A stretch of 64,000 nucleotides of DNA from NCBI RefSeq assembly GCF_900200035.1, contig NZ_FZTC01000012.1:211090-275089 (forward strand), read 5' to 3'. The notes below the pieces were generated by a model. It did no database searches. It had not been told where the DNA came from and saw only the letters and a program-made list of their open reading frames with translations. This DNA comes from Klebsiella grimontii (GTDB lineage: Bacteria; Pseudomonadota; Gammaproteobacteria; Enterobacterales; Enterobacteriaceae). How positions within the stretch are numbered: position 1 is the stretch's first letter; each line of letters begins with the position of its first letter. Made by a program: the position numbers and the translations under genes. This document shows positions 34,297-43,786 of the stretch, one piece after another.

Positions 34297-34664
34297 AAAA
34301 AAAGGGAGCACTGTATAAAACAGTGCTCCCGGTTCGTTTTGCAGCAATCCAGCTACATTGGTGCTCCCTGCTCGTCCTTGAAAACTTTTCCTGAGGTCTC
34401 CTGACCATGTTCATCCATAAACAGTTGCATCCTGCTTTCACACCACCCCGATGCGAAATAACTCATCCTTAAGTCTATCCTGATCTTCCTGATCCACCGA
34501 ACATCCTGCTCGGCTCTCGTTCTCCTTCCTGGAGGTGTCCTTTTACGCAATCCTGCGTTATCCTGTGCTTCATCCTGAAGCCTGTCCTTGCAACGCCATC
34601 CTGGCGGGTCCTGTAGAAGCGTCACCATCCTGATGTTCACTTCGTTTATCAACTCCCTGTCGAT
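34297..34664 (-). ncRNA. csrB: CsrB regulatory RNA
   Basis: CsrB sequesters the translational regulator CsrA. The minus-strand transcript starts about ATCGACAGGGAG (34664), carries about two dozen GGA motifs (many as CAGGA or AAGGA in short hairpin loops) and ends in a strong terminator, GGGAGCACTG...CAGTGCTCCC followed by seven T. The predicted 368 nt matches the 369-nt E. coli RNA. The position between yqcC and syd is also the same. Short open frames across it are artefacts. Confidence 0.96.
34301..34332 (-). terminator. csrB terminator
   Basis: GGGAGCACTG and CAGTGCTCCC form perfect ten-base arms with a short AT-rich loop. On the minus strand a run of seven T follows (34297-34303 region). 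Confidence 0.95.
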
Positions 34665-34824
34665 GTACATAGAATCCCTGATTCCGCCCCGTCTTACAAC
34701 CCTTGTTAAGACAATATCTTAAGATTAATCGTCAGTATGATTAATGAGAAAATAATTAACCAATTGAAAAATAATATATTTCTTAAAATACGGTCCCTGA
34801 AGGATCGGCTTAAATGATGACGAT

Positions 34825-34845
34825 CTCTTACAGGTCTTGTAAGAG
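34825..34845. promoter_or_regulatory. UvrY/GacA-type palindrome upstream of csrB
   Basis: CTCTTACA-GGTCT-TGTAAGAG is a perfect inverted repeat matching the TGTAAG...CTTACA activating site bound by UvrY (GacA) upstream of Csr RNAs. Its centre lies about 170 bases upstream of the csrB start, in the range reported for E. coli. It would connect BarA, encoded in this window, to CsrB. Confidence 0.8.
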
Positions 34846-34874
34846 ATCTCTCACAAAAGTTTGGGTAGTCTGGA

Positions 34875-35420
34875 TTACAGAACAGGCTTAAGGGAATTGA
34901 GGAAACTCGCAAGCGAGGGGGAAAGGGTCGTGCGTTTGCGGGTGCCAAGGGTCTCTTTGATCACTTCACCACTCATATTACACACCGAAATGACATCCAG
35001 TTCGCTGTCCAGCGTGGCGATAAACAGGGTCGGCGACAGCTTCAAACGCTTTTGCACCAGCAGATGACCGATCAGATTTTCCTGCACCCGCTGGAAATCG
35101 TCCGGGCTCCAGGTTTGCAGCAGCGTCATGGTTTCATCGGCGAAACGCGCCTGCATATCACCGGCAAACTGAGTGGTATAATAAGCATGAAGCGGTTGTT
35201 GTACCACAATCTCCAGCGCCCGTTCAACCGCGTGAATATTTTGTTCTAATGAAAACGGCTGCGGCTGCCAGAAAACGCCGTCATCATCCGTGCCGTTGAC
35301 GCACGGCGACGGGATGCCGTAAAGCTCTTCGCTGCGCGGCAGGCTGGAACGCTGCTGCTGCCACGCCTCACAGTAACGTTGGGTAAATGCTTGTAGCGCT
35401 TCTGCGGTTTGCTGATCCAC
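34875..35420 (-). CDS. syd: SecY-interacting protein Syd
   Basis: Syd is a cytoplasmic protein that binds SecY and SecA at the membrane and can disrupt faulty SecY complexes. The 181-residue protein (E. coli length) contains the conserved [19 protein letters not shown] region and the C-terminal [13 protein letters not shown]. It has no signal peptide or membrane segment. It stands alone, divergent from queF, with csrB downstream on the same strand. Confidence 0.96.
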   Translation of the reverse strand: MDQQTAEALQAFTQRYCEAWQQQRSSLPRSEELYGIPSPCVNGTDDDGVFWQPQPFSLEQNIHAVERALEIVVQQPLHAYYTTQFAGDMQARFADETMTLLQTWSPDDFQRVQENLIGHLLVQKRLKLSPTLFIATLDSELDVISVCNMSGEVIKETLGTRKRTTLSPSLASFLNSLKPVL

Positions 35421-35489
35421 CGGTTTCTCTCTTCACGTTAGACAGGATACACTTGGCATATAGTGTAACCGCTTTAACTATGGTGAAAC

Positions 35490-36335
35490 ATGTCTTCTTA
35501 CGATAATCATCAGGCGCTGGCCGGCCTGACGCTCGGAAAATCAACCGATTACCGCGATACCTACGATGCCAGCCTGCTTCAGGGCGTCCCGCGCAGCCTG
35601 AACCGCGACCCGCTGGATCTGCACGCCGATAACCTGCCGTTTCACGGCGCCGATATCTGGACGCTGTACGAGCTCTCCTGGCTGAACGCCAAAGGTCTGC
35701 CGCAGGTGGCCGTGGGCCACGTCGAGCTCAGCGACACCACCGTTAACCTGGTGGAATCAAAAAGCTTTAAGCTCTATCTCAACAGCTTTAACCAGACGCG
35801 CTTTGCTGACTGGCAGGCGGTCGAGGCGACGCTGGCGCGCGATCTCAGCGCCTGTGCGCAAGGAGAAGTGAAGGTGTCGCTGTATCGCCTCGATGAGCTC
35901 GAAGGCCAGCCGGTGGCCCATCTGCACGGCACCTGCATCGACGACCAGGATATTGAAATCGATAACTACCAGTTCAGCGCCGATTACCTGCAGGACGCCG
36001 CTTGCGGCAAAGTGGTCGAAGAGACCCTGGTCAGCCATCTGCTGAAGTCCAACTGCCTGATTACCCACCAGCCAGACTGGGGCTCGGTGCAGATTCAGTA
36101 TCGCGGGGCGAAAATCGATCGCGAAAAGCTGCTGCGCTATCTGGTGTCATTCCGCCATCACAACGAATTCCACGAGCAGTGCGTAGAGCGCATCTTCAAC
36201 GATATTCAGCGTTTCTGCCAGCCGGAAGCCCTTTCGGTTTACGCGCGCTACACGCGACGCGGCGGTCTCGACATCAACCCGTGGCGCAGCAACACCGATT
36301 TTGTGCCGGCCACCGGTCGCCTCGCCCGTCAATAA
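35490..36335 (+). CDS. queF: NADPH-dependent preQ0 reductase QueF
   Basis: QueF reduces 7-cyano-7-deazaguanine (preQ0) to preQ1 in queuosine synthesis. The 281-residue protein is of the long two-domain type. The nucleophile Cys189 and acid Asp196 lie in [16 protein letters not shown], and the [17 protein letters not shown] motif (about 89-105) binds NADPH. The C-terminal [14 protein letters not shown] segment is conserved. With queD and queE earlier in the window, three steps of the pathway are encoded here. Confidence 0.98.
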   Translation: MSSYDNHQALAGLTLGKSTDYRDTYDASLLQGVPRSLNRDPLDLHADNLPFHGADIWTLYELSWLNAKGLPQVAVGHVELSDTTVNLVESKSFKLYLNSFNQTRFADWQAVEATLARDLSACAQGEVKVSLYRLDELEGQPVAHLHGTCIDDQDIEIDNYQFSADYLQDAACGKVVEETLVSHLLKSNCLITHQPDWGSVQIQYRGAKIDREKLLRYLVSFRHHNEFHEQCVERIFNDIQRFCQPEALSVYARYTRRGGLDINPWRSNTDFVPATGRLARQ

Positions 36336-36341
36336 TCAACA

Positions 36342-36386
36342 TTTTCACAATTTGCGTGCGTTAACCCGCGCGCAAGGTTGTGAAAA
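36342..36386. terminator. long hairpin between queF and ppnN
   Basis: TTTTCACAA and TTGTGAAAA form nine-base arms, extended inside by partial TTGCG/CGCAA pairing. The stem ends in an A-run rather than a T-run on the plus strand, so it may be a weak terminator, an operator or a stability element. Confidence 0.4.
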
Positions 36387-36446
36387 CGCCATCAGCAGGG
36401 CTATTGTAATCACAGGAAGACGATAATCGTCCTGTAAGGAGTTCAC

Positions 36447-37814
36447 TTGATTACACACGTTAGCCCGCTTGGTTCAATGGATATGCTGTCGCAGCTGGAA
36501 GTGGATATGCTTAAACGCACCGCCAGCAGTGACCTGTATCAACTCTTTCGCAACTGCTCGCTTGCTGTGCTCAACTCGGGGAGCCTGACCGATAACAGCA
36601 AGGAGCTTCTGTCTCGTTTTGAAAACTTCGATATTAACGTGCTGCGTCGCGAACGCGGCGTGAAGCTGGAACTGATCAACCCGCCGGAAGACGCTTTCGT
36701 TGACGGGCGTATTATCCGTTCCCTGCAGGCCAACCTGTTTGCCGTACTGCGCGATATCCTGTTCGTCTACGGCCAGATCCACAACACCGTCCGCTTCCCG
36801 AATCTCGATCTTGAAAGCTCGGTGCATATCACCAACCTGGTCTTCTCCATTTTGCGTAACGCCCGCGCCCTGCACGTTGGCGAAGCGCCAAATATGATTG
36901 TCTGCTGGGGCGGCCACTCGATTAACGAAAACGAATATCTGTACGCCCGCCGCGTCGGCACCCAGCTGGGTCTGCGCGAGCTTAACATCTGCACCGGCTG
37001 TGGACCGGGCGCGATGGAAGCGCCGATGAAAGGCGCCGCCGTCGGCCACGCGCAGCAGCGTTACAGAGACAGCCGCTTTATCGGGATGACCGAGCCGTCG
37101 ATTATCGCCGCCGAGCCGCCGAATCCGCTGGTGAATGAACTGATCATCATGCCGGATATCGAAAAACGTCTGGAGGCGTTTGTGCGTATCGCCCACGGCA
37201 TCATCATCTTCCCGGGCGGCGTGGGCACGGCGGAAGAGCTGCTCTATCTGCTGGGCATTTTGATGCACCCGTCGAACAAGTCGCAAGTTCTGCCGCTGAT
37301 CCTCACCGGGCCAAAAGAGAGCGCCGATTATTTCCGCGTGCTGGATGAGTTTATCGTCCATACGCTGGGCGAATCCGCCCGTCGTCACTATCGCATTATC
37401 ATCGACGACGCCGCGGAAGTTGCCCGTCAGATGAAAAAAGCGATGCCGATGGTCAAAGAGAACCGCCGCGAAACCGGAGACGCCTACAGCTTCAACTGGT
37501 CGATGCGTATTGCGCCGGACCTGCAGATGCCGTTCGATCCCACCCACGACAATATGGCCAACCTTAAACTCTATCCGGACCAGCCGGTGGAAGTGCTGGC
37601 AGCGGATCTCCGCCGCGCCTTCTCCGGTATCGTCGCCGGTAACGTTAAAGAGGTGGGTATCCAGGCTATCGAGAAATTCGGCCCGTATAAGATTCACGGC
37701 GATCCGGCGATGATGCGCCGCATGGATGACCTGCTGCAGGGCTTCGTGGCGCAGCATCGTATGAAGCTGCCGGGCGGCACCGCCTACATCCCCTGCTACG
37801 AAATCTGTTCCTGA
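36447..37814 (+). CDS. ppnN: pyrimidine/purine nucleotide 5'-monophosphate nucleosidase
   Basis: PpnN (YgdH) splits nucleoside monophosphates to base and ribose 5-phosphate and is activated by (p)ppGpp in E. coli. The 455-residue protein has the LOG-type nucleotide site with [17 protein letters not shown] and [16 protein letters not shown], flanked by the PpnN-specific N- and C-terminal domains. It begins at TTG ([14 protein letters not shown]), as in E. coli, with TAAGGAG nine bases upstream. Its activating alarmone synthase relA is encoded in the same window. Confidence 0.97.
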   Translation: MITHVSPLGSMDMLSQLEVDMLKRTASSDLYQLFRNCSLAVLNSGSLTDNSKELLSRFENFDINVLRRERGVKLELINPPEDAFVDGRIIRSLQANLFAVLRDILFVYGQIHNTVRFPNLDLESSVHITNLVFSILRNARALHVGEAPNMIVCWGGHSINENEYLYARRVGTQLGLRELNICTGCGPGAMEAPMKGAAVGHAQQRYRDSRFIGMTEPSIIAAEPPNPLVNELIIMPDIEKRLEAFVRIAHGIIIFPGGVGTAEELLYLLGILMHPSNKSQVLPLILTGPKESADYFRVLDEFIVHTLGESARRHYRIIIDDAAEVARQMKKAMPMVKENRRETGDAYSFNWSMRIAPDLQMPFDPTHDNMANLKLYPDQPVEVLAADLRRAFSGIVAGNVKEVGIQAIEKFGPYKIHGDPAMMRRMDDLLQGFVAQHRMKLPGGTAYIPCYEICS

Positions 37815-37832
37815 GTTATCTTCTGTTCTTCT

Positions 37833-37866
37833 CCCGGGCGGCGGCTTACGCCCCCGGGCTATTTTT
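37833..37866 (+). terminator. terminator of ppnN
   Basis: A GC-rich stem CCCGGGCGGCG...CGCCCCCGGG is followed by CTATTTTT on the plus strand, 20 bases after the ppnN stop. Confidence 0.85.
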
Positions 37867-38350
37867 CCCGCCCTGCCGCATTCCCCCTTTTCTCTTATCT
37901 ATTCGCCCGTACGCTTTCCAGATAAATCATTCCTTTTATGAATTTTTAGCACCACTCCCACAAAAGCCAATCGTTTGCGTTTCCAAAAACAGCAATAAAT
38001 ATCACCATGAAAGACGACTTTTAACGTAAAAACGTCGAGAACATCGCATTTTTACAGTAAAAACCTCGTTATTACGTCCCGCCACTATTCTCTCATATGC
38101 TGAAAATGATAGCCTCCGCGCCACAAATCTCTGGCTGATCCCCAGAAACAGGCTGTTGGACTAAAATTGCTTACATTTAAAGTGGATTATTGCATTTGAG
38201 ATCGCGATCACTGATGCATTCACCATATAAATGTATCTTCCCGCACCAATTGTTACGGAGAAAATGCCTAAAAAACCGTAAACAAACGAATTTCATATTA
38301 TTTAGTCTTTTTTATTCAATAGATTTTGTTGCTTCCTCCAGGAGATACAG
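37867..38350. other. sdaC upstream regulatory region
   Basis: This AT-rich non-coding stretch lies between the ppnN terminator and sdaC. It carries the 38197-38212 CRP-like site and then a leader of about 100 bases with AGGAG just before the sdaC ATG. The -10 box is not certain (TATAAA at 38226 or GTATCT at 38233). I see no RNA gene. Confidence 0.5.
38197..38212. promoter_or_regulatory. CRP-like site upstream of sdaC
   Basis: TGAGATCGCGATCACT matches the TGTGA-N6-TCACA consensus with one change per half. It lies about 140 bases before sdaC, a serine uptake gene known to be CRP-activated in E. coli. Confidence 0.55.
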
Positions 38351-39640
38351 ATGGAAACCACTCAAACCAGCACCATCGTTTCGGATGCTACCCGTAGCGG
38401 TTGGCGCAAGACGGACACCATGTGGATGCTGGGCCTGTACGGCACGGCTATCGGCGCGGGCGTCCTGTTCCTGCCGATCAACGCTGGCGTCGGCGGTATG
38501 ATCCCGCTGATCATCATGGCGATTCTGGCCTTCCCGATGACCTTCTTCGCCCACCGCGGGATGACCCGTTTCGTGCTGTCCGGTAAGAATCCGGGCGAAG
38601 ACATCACCGAAGTGGTCGAAGAGCATTTCGGCGTCGGCGCAGGTAAGCTGATTACCCTGCTCTACTTCTTCGCCATCTACCCGATTCTGTTGGTTTACAG
38701 CGTGGCGATCACCAATACCGTCGAAAGCTTTATGCTGCACCAGCTGCACATCACGCCGCCGCCGCGCGCCATTCTTTCCCTGATTCTGATTGTCGGCATG
38801 ATGACCATCGTGCGCTTCGGCGAGCAGATGATTGTGAAAGCGATGAGCGTACTGGTGTTCCCGTTCGTGGTCGCGCTGATGATCCTGGCCTTTTATCTGA
38901 TCCCGCAGTGGAACGGCGCGGCGCTGGAGACCCTCTCCCTGAGCAGCGCGACCGCGACCGGCAACGGCCTGTGGATGACTCTGTGGCTGGCGATTCCGGT
39001 GATGGTGTTCTCCTTTAACCACTCGCCGATCATCTCCTCCTTCGCCGTGGCGAAACGCGAAGAGTACGGCCAGGGCGCGGAGAAAAAATGTTCCAGCATT
39101 CTGGCCCGCGCGCACATCATGATGGTGCTGACCGTGATGTTCTTCGTCTTCAGCTGCGTACTGAGCCTCTCTCCGGCGGATCTGGCGGCGGCGAAAGATC
39201 AGAACATCTCGATTCTGTCTTATCTGGCGAACCACTTTAACGCGCCGGTCATCGCCTGGATGGCGCCGATCATTGCGATGATCGCCATCACCAAATCCTT
39301 CCTCGGCCACTACCTTGGCGCTCGCGAAGGCTTTAACGGCATGGTGATTAAATCCCTGCGCGGTAAAGGCAAGTCCATCGAAATCAACAAACTGAACAAA
39401 ATCACCGCCCTGTTCATGCTGGTCACCACCTGGATTGTGGCGACGCTGAACCCAAGCATCCTTGGGATGATCGAAACCCTGGGCGGCCCGATTATCGCCA
39501 TGATTCTGTTCCTGATGCCGATGTACGCGATTCAGAAAGTCCCGGCGATGCGCAAATACAGCGGCCACGTCAGCAACGTATTCGTGGTGATTATGGGCCT
39601 GATTGCTATCTCCGCGATTTTCTACTCTCTGTTTAGCTAA
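38351..39640 (+). CDS. sdaC: serine:proton symporter SdaC
   Basis: SdaC takes up L-serine with protons. The 429-residue inner membrane protein has about eleven hydrophobic segments and belongs to the hydroxy/aromatic amino acid permease family. The N-terminal [20 protein letters not shown] motif marks the substrate path. Length equals E. coli SdaC. It precedes sdaB by 53 bases, so uptake and deamination of serine are co-expressed. Confidence 0.97.
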   Translation: METTQTSTIVSDATRSGWRKTDTMWMLGLYGTAIGAGVLFLPINAGVGGMIPLIIMAILAFPMTFFAHRGMTRFVLSGKNPGEDITEVVEEHFGVGAGKLITLLYFFAIYPILLVYSVAITNTVESFMLHQLHITPPPRAILSLILIVGMMTIVRFGEQMIVKAMSVLVFPFVVALMILAFYLIPQWNGAALETLSLSSATATGNGLWMTLWLAIPVMVFSFNHSPIISSFAVAKREEYGQGAEKKCSSILARAHIMMVLTVMFFVFSCVLSLSPADLAAAKDQNISILSYLANHFNAPVIAWMAPIIAMIAITKSFLGHYLGAREGFNGMVIKSLRGKGKSIEINKLNKITALFMLVTTWIVATLNPSILGMIETLGGPIIAMILFLMPMYAIQKVPAMRKYSGHVSNVFVVIMGLIAISAIFYSLFS

Positions 39641-39693
39641 TATCCCCCGCGCCGCTTAACGGCGGCGCGCCTCCCGACAGCACTGGATGCATC

Positions 39694-41061
39694 ATGATCA
39701 GCGTATTCGATATTTTTAAAATCGGCATTGGCCCTTCCAGCTCCCACACCGTTGGACCGATGAAAGCGGGCAAACAATTCACGGACGATCTTATTGAGCG
39801 CGGGCTGCTTCCCGAGGTAACCAAAGTCGTCGTCGATGTCTACGGATCCCTTTCCCTGACTGGTAAAGGCCACCATACCGACATCGCGATTATTATGGGC
39901 CTGGCGGGCAACCTGCCGGATACCGTCGATATCGACGCGATTCCCGGCTTTATCCAGGACGTCAACACCCATGGCCGCCTGATGCTGGCGAACGGCCAGC
40001 AGGAAGTGGCGTTCCCGGTCGATCGGTGCATGAATTTCCACGCCGACAACCTGTCGCGGCATGAGAACGGCATGCGTATTACCGCTCTCGGCGGCGAGAA
40101 GGTTCTCTACAGCCAGACGTACTACTCCATCGGCGGCGGGTTTATCGTCGACGAAGACCATTTCGGCGTGACCGCCGAAGCGCCAGTCGCCGTCCCTTAT
40201 CCGTATAAAAATGCCGCCGACCTGCAGCGCCACTGCCGCGAAAGCGGGCTATCGCTCTCCGGCCTGATGATGCAAAACGAGCTGGCGCTGCACAGTAAAG
40301 AAGCGCTGGAGCAGCATTTTGCCGCGGTCTGGGAGGTGATGAGCAGCGGAATTGAGCGCGGCATCACCACCGAAGGGGTTCTGCCGGGCAAGCTGCGGGT
40401 TCCCCGTCGCGCCGCCGCGCTGCGCCGGATGCTGGTAAGCCAGGACAACACCAACAGCGACCCGATGGCGGTCGTTGACTGGATTAACATGTTCGCCCTG
40501 GCGGTTAACGAAGAGAACGCCGCTGGCGGGCGCGTCGTGACCGCGCCGACCAACGGCGCCTGCGGTATCGTACCTGCGGTGCTGGCCTACTACGACAAGT
40601 TCATCCGCAAAGTGAACGCCAACTCGCTGGCGCGCTATATGCTGGTCACCAGCGCCATTGGCTCGCTCTATAAGATGAACGCCTCAATTTCCGGCGCCGA
40701 AGTGGGCTGCCAGGGTGAAGTCGGCGTAGCCTGTTCAATGGCGGCGGCCGGTCTGGCTGAACTGCTGGGCGGCAGTCCGGGTCAGGTATGCATCGCGGCG
40801 GAAATTGGTATGGAGCACAACCTCGGTCTCACCTGCGATCCGGTTGCCGGCCAGGTGCAGGTGCCGTGCATCGAACGTAACGCTATCGCAGCGGTCAAGG
40901 CGGTCAACGCCGCGCGTATGGCCCTGCGCCGCACCAGCGAGCCGCGGGTGTGCCTCGATAAAGTCATCGAGACCATGTACGAAACGGGCAAAGATATGAA
41001 CGCCAAATATCGTGAAACCTCGCGCGGCGGCCTGGCAATGAAGATTGTCGCCTGCGATTAA
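39694..41061 (+). CDS. sdaB: L-serine dehydratase SdaB
   Basis: SdaB deaminates L-serine to pyruvate and ammonia with a 4Fe-4S cluster. The 455-residue protein has the N-terminal SVFDIFKIGIGPSSSHTVGPMKA motif and, in the C-terminal half, the cluster region with cysteines in TNGACGIVPAVLAYY, SGAEVGCQGEVGVACSMAAAGL and GLTCDPVAGQVQVPCIERN. It ends with a terminator; the accessory organosulfur locus starts right after it. Confidence 0.98.
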   Translation: MISVFDIFKIGIGPSSSHTVGPMKAGKQFTDDLIERGLLPEVTKVVVDVYGSLSLTGKGHHTDIAIIMGLAGNLPDTVDIDAIPGFIQDVNTHGRLMLANGQQEVAFPVDRCMNFHADNLSRHENGMRITALGGEKVLYSQTYYSIGGGFIVDEDHFGVTAEAPVAVPYPYKNAADLQRHCRESGLSLSGLMMQNELALHSKEALEQHFAAVWEVMSSGIERGITTEGVLPGKLRVPRRAAALRRMLVSQDNTNSDPMAVVDWINMFALAVNEENAAGGRVVTAPTNGACGIVPAVLAYYDKFIRKVNANSLARYMLVTSAIGSLYKMNASISGAEVGCQGEVGVACSMAAAGLAELLGGSPGQVCIAAEIGMEHNLGLTCDPVAGQVQVPCIERNAIAAVKAVNAARMALRRTSEPRVCLDKVIETMYETGKDMNAKYRETSRGGLAMKIVACD

Positions 41062-41070
41062 CGTCCCCCT

Positions 41071-41100
41071 CCCGGTATGCTGCGGCATGCCGGGCTTTCT
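41071..41100 (+). terminator. terminator of sdaCB
   Basis: The stem CCCGGTATGC...GCATGCCGGG (one G-T pair) is followed by CTTTCTTC on the plus strand, just after the sdaB stop. Confidence 0.8.
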
Positions 41101-41209
41101 TCCCCCTGCCCTCTTCCTTCATTTATGTTATATAAATGATAATTTAGTTATTTATTAGTTATAAAGACGATTTGTTACCTTACGGAAAACCGCTCAAGGA
41201 GAACAAATC

Positions 41210-42151
41210 ATGCTCAGATTATCCCGCCCGGCGCTGCTGCTCCTGCTGGCTGGCTTATCCGCTTCCGCGCTAGCGAAAGCGCCGGAGACCGTGAATATTG
41301 GTTATCAGAAAGCCAATATCTTCGCGCTGCTGAAATATCGCGGCACCCTCGATGAAAGCTTCAAAAAGCAGGGGATCGCCGTACGCTGGATTGAATTCCC
41401 CGCCGGACCGCAGATGCTGGAAGGGCTGAACGTCGGCAGCATCGACCTCGCCGCCACCGGCGATGCGCCGCCGGCCTTTGCCCAGGCCGCGCAGGCGGAT
41501 CTGGTCTATTTAGCCCACTCGCCGGCGAATCCTAAAACCGAAGCCATCGTGGTGGCGGAAAACTCGGCGATTAAGAGTGTCGCCGACCTTAAGGGCAAGC
41601 GCGTGGGGCTCAATAAAGGCTCCGACGTGAACTATCTGCTGGTGACCGCGCTGGAGAAAGCCGGGCTGAGTTATAAAGATATCACGCCGGTCTATCTGCC
41701 GCCTGCTGACGCCCGCGCCGCCTTCCAGCGCGGCGCCATTGACGCCTGGGTTATCTGGGATCCGTTCCTCGCCGAAGTGGAAACCAACGCCAAAGCGCGA
41801 CAGATTCGCAATGCCGAAGGGCTGGTGCCGCACTACACATTCTACCTGGCCAGCCGCAAATTTGCCGACACGTATCCGGATACCGCAAAGCAGGTGGTGG
41901 ATGAGCTGGGTAAACTGAGCGAATGGGCCAACGGCCATCAGGACGATGCCGCCGGGATCCTCTCCACCTCAACCGGGCTGGATAAGGCTATCTGGCTGAA
42001 AACGCTGGCGCGTCTGCCCTACGGCGCCGAGCGCATGACCCCTGCGGTCTATAACGAACAGCAGGCGCTGGCGGATACCTTCACCCGCATCGGCCTGCTG
42101 CCGGTGAAAGTCGATGTGCGCAGCGCGACCTGGTTGCTGGATAAGCAGTAA
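41210..42151 (+). CDS. SsuA-like sulfonate-binding periplasmic protein
   Basis: A 313-residue ABC-type solute-binding protein of the SsuA/TauA family. A signal peptide (about 1-22, ending SASALA) directs it to the periplasm. Family blocks are visible: VNIGYQKAN (28-36), WIEFPAGPQMLEGL, AATGDAPPAFAQA, DLKGKRVGLNKGSDVN and DAWVIWDPFL. The expected ligand is an aliphatic sulfonate or related organosulfur compound. No permease or ATPase gene adjoins it, so it must share a transporter encoded elsewhere or act in sensing. It is convergent with the monooxygenase operon. Its binding domain is clearly homologous to the C-terminal half of the regulator at 46670-48613. Confidence 0.9.
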   Translation: MLRLSRPALLLLLAGLSASALAKAPETVNIGYQKANIFALLKYRGTLDESFKKQGIAVRWIEFPAGPQMLEGLNVGSIDLAATGDAPPAFAQAAQADLVYLAHSPANPKTEAIVVAENSAIKSVADLKGKRVGLNKGSDVNYLLVTALEKAGLSYKDITPVYLPPADARAAFQRGAIDAWVIWDPFLAEVETNAKARQIRNAEGLVPHYTFYLASRKFADTYPDTAKQVVDELGKLSEWANGHQDDAAGILSTSTGLDKAIWLKTLARLPYGAERMTPAVYNEQQALADTFTRIGLLPVKVDVRSATWLLDKQ

Positions 42152-42161
42152 GCCTTCCCTT

Positions 42162-42304
42162 CCCGGGTCGCGGCGCAGGCGCCTTACCCGGGCTACCGGC
42201 CCGCAGACGACGGTGGACCCGTAGCCCGGACAGGCGCGTCAAGCGCCGCCTCCGGGAAAAAACACCTCCCCGCACTCCCGCCCCCTCGCCCTTCGGGGAG
42301 AGGG
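42162..42304. repeat. REP/BIME elements between SBP and monooxygenase genes
   Basis: Two facing REP units occur: CCCGGGTCGCGGC...TACCCGGGCTAC (42162-42196) and GTAGCCCGGACAGG...GCCTCCGGGA (42221-42256). A further stem, CCCTCGCCC...GGGGAGAGGG, lies at 42283-42304. They fill the gap between convergent genes and may act as its terminator. Confidence 0.8.
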
Positions 42305-42306
42305 AA

Positions 42307-43713
42307 TTAACTCACCTTCTCTTCGCTCGCGACCGCGACCTGCTCGCCACGACGATAGCCTGCGCCCGGATGTGGCGCAGCCAGCCGCGCGCCAGCGCCA
42401 AACAGCTTCTCGCGCAGGGTTCCTTCGCGATACTCCTGCTTAAACACGCCGCGCTTTTGCAGCTCCGGGACCAGCAAATCCACCACGTCGCGGAAGGTTT
42501 CGTGGGTCACCGCATAGGCGAGGTTAAAGCCATCGACGTCGGTCTCCTCGACCCAGGACTGCAGCTCATCGGCGACCGTTTGCGGGCTGCCGACCACCAG
42601 CGGGCCGAAGCCGCCGATCCCCGCCCAGTCCGCCAGCTTCTGCACGGTCCACTGGCTATTCGGATCGGCGGTGGAAAACGCCTCCACCATCGACTGAATC
42701 GCGTTGGTATGCAGATACTCCAGCACCTGATCCGGCTGATACTGACCAAGGTCGATGCCGGTCCAGCCGGAGAGCAGCGCCAGCGCCCCTTCGTAGCTAA
42801 CGTACGGTTTATACTCCTGCCACTTCGCCTGGGCTTCACGGTCGGTTTCGCCGACGATGACCGTCTGCATATTGAAGATCAGGATGCTGCGCGGATCGCG
42901 CCCGGCCTCCTCGGCGCGACGACGAATATCCGCCACCGTCTTTTTCAGCAGTACTTTCGACGGCGCGCCGACAAATACGCACTCGGCGTGGCCGGCGGCG
43001 AACTGCTTGCCGCGGCTGGAGGCGCCCGCCTGATAGAGCACCGGCGTACGCTGCGGCGATGGCTCGCAGAGGTGGATCCCCGGCACCGAAAAGAAGTTGC
43101 CCTGATGGTTAATCGGATGAATTTTTCGCGGATCGCTGAAGATCTTACGTTCCCTGTCGCGCAGCACCGCGCCATCCTCCCAACTCCCTTCCAGCAATTT
43201 ATAAACCACCTCCAGATACTCATCGGCGTAGTCGTAGCGGGCATCGTGGTCGGTCTGCGCTTTCTGGCCAATATTACGCGCCCCGCTCTCCAGATAGGAG
43301 GTCACGATATTCCAGCCCACTCGCCCCTTTGTCAGATGGTCGAGCGTCGACAGGCGGCGAGCGAACGGATAGGGATGTTCAAAGGAGAGCGAAGCGGTCA
43401 GGCCGAATCCGAGATGCTCCGTCACCAGCGCCATCGGCGTGATCAGCGCCAGCGGATCGTTGACCGGCACCTGCGCCGCCTGGCGGAGCGCCGCATCGCC
43501 GTTGCCGTTCAGCACGTCATAGACGCCCAGCACGTCGGCGATAAACAGCCCGTCAAACTTGCCGCGCTCCAGCAGACGCGCCAGGTCGACCCAATACTCA
43601 AGGTCTTTATACTGCCAGGAGCGGTCGCGCGGATGGGCCCACAGCCCCGGCGACTGATGGCCGACGCAGTTCATATCAAAAGCGTTCAGACGAATTTCAC
43701 GTTGTGATGACAT
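42307..43713 (-). CDS. NtaA/SnaA-family flavin-dependent monooxygenase
   Basis: A 468-residue bacterial luciferase-like (LLM) monooxygenase of the NtaA/SnaA/DszA group, which uses reduced FMN from a partner reductase. Marks are NAFDMNCVGHQSPGLWAHP at the N terminus and the family motif GWNIVTSYLESGARNIG (about 132-148). The group includes nitrilotriacetate and dibenzothiophene-sulfone monooxygenases; the substrate here is probably an organosulfur compound, by context. The ATG start has GGAG nine bases upstream; a GTG four codons earlier is part of that site. It is the third gene of the divergent sigma-54-type operon. Confidence 0.88.
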   Translation of the reverse strand: MSSQREIRLNAFDMNCVGHQSPGLWAHPRDRSWQYKDLEYWVDLARLLERGKFDGLFIADVLGVYDVLNGNGDAALRQAAQVPVNDPLALITPMALVTEHLGFGLTASLSFEHPYPFARRLSTLDHLTKGRVGWNIVTSYLESGARNIGQKAQTDHDARYDYADEYLEVVYKLLEGSWEDGAVLRDRERKIFSDPRKIHPINHQGNFFSVPGIHLCEPSPQRTPVLYQAGASSRGKQFAAGHAECVFVGAPSKVLLKKTVADIRRRAEEAGRDPRSILIFNMQTVIVGETDREAQAKWQEYKPYVSYEGALALLSGWTGIDLGQYQPDQVLEYLHTNAIQSMVEAFSTADPNSQWTVQKLADWAGIGGFGPLVVGSPQTVADELQSWVEETDVDGFNLAYAVTHETFRDVVDLLVPELQKRGVFKQEYREGTLREKLFGAGARLAAPHPGAGYRRGEQVAVASEEKVS

Positions 43714-43786
43714 AGCGCTCTCCACGGCGCGCCCCGCTGTCGGGACGCGCGCATAATCATTAAGGGAATCAGGGGATAAAAGGCGT

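Noticed and set aside
34353..34670. 105-codon minus-strand frame between yqcC and syd
   Set aside because: It overlaps csrB; the repeated GGA motifs and terminator show an RNA gene, not a protein.
36474..37757. 427-codon minus-strand frame opposite ppnN
   Set aside because: It is an antisense shadow of a conserved gene, rich in His/Arg/Gln as such shadows are, and resembles no family.
38312..39568. 418-codon minus-strand frame opposite sdaC
   Set aside because: It is an antisense shadow of a membrane protein gene, with an unnatural composition of His, Gln and Asp.
41102..41209. second sigma-54 promoter, for the orphan binding protein
   Set aside because: No GG-N10-GC pair of the right pattern is found upstream of 41210; the region is only AT-rich.
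42370..43707. 445-codon plus-strand frame opposite the NtaA-like gene
   Set aside because: It is an antisense shadow in GC-rich DNA; the minus-strand protein has clear family motifs.
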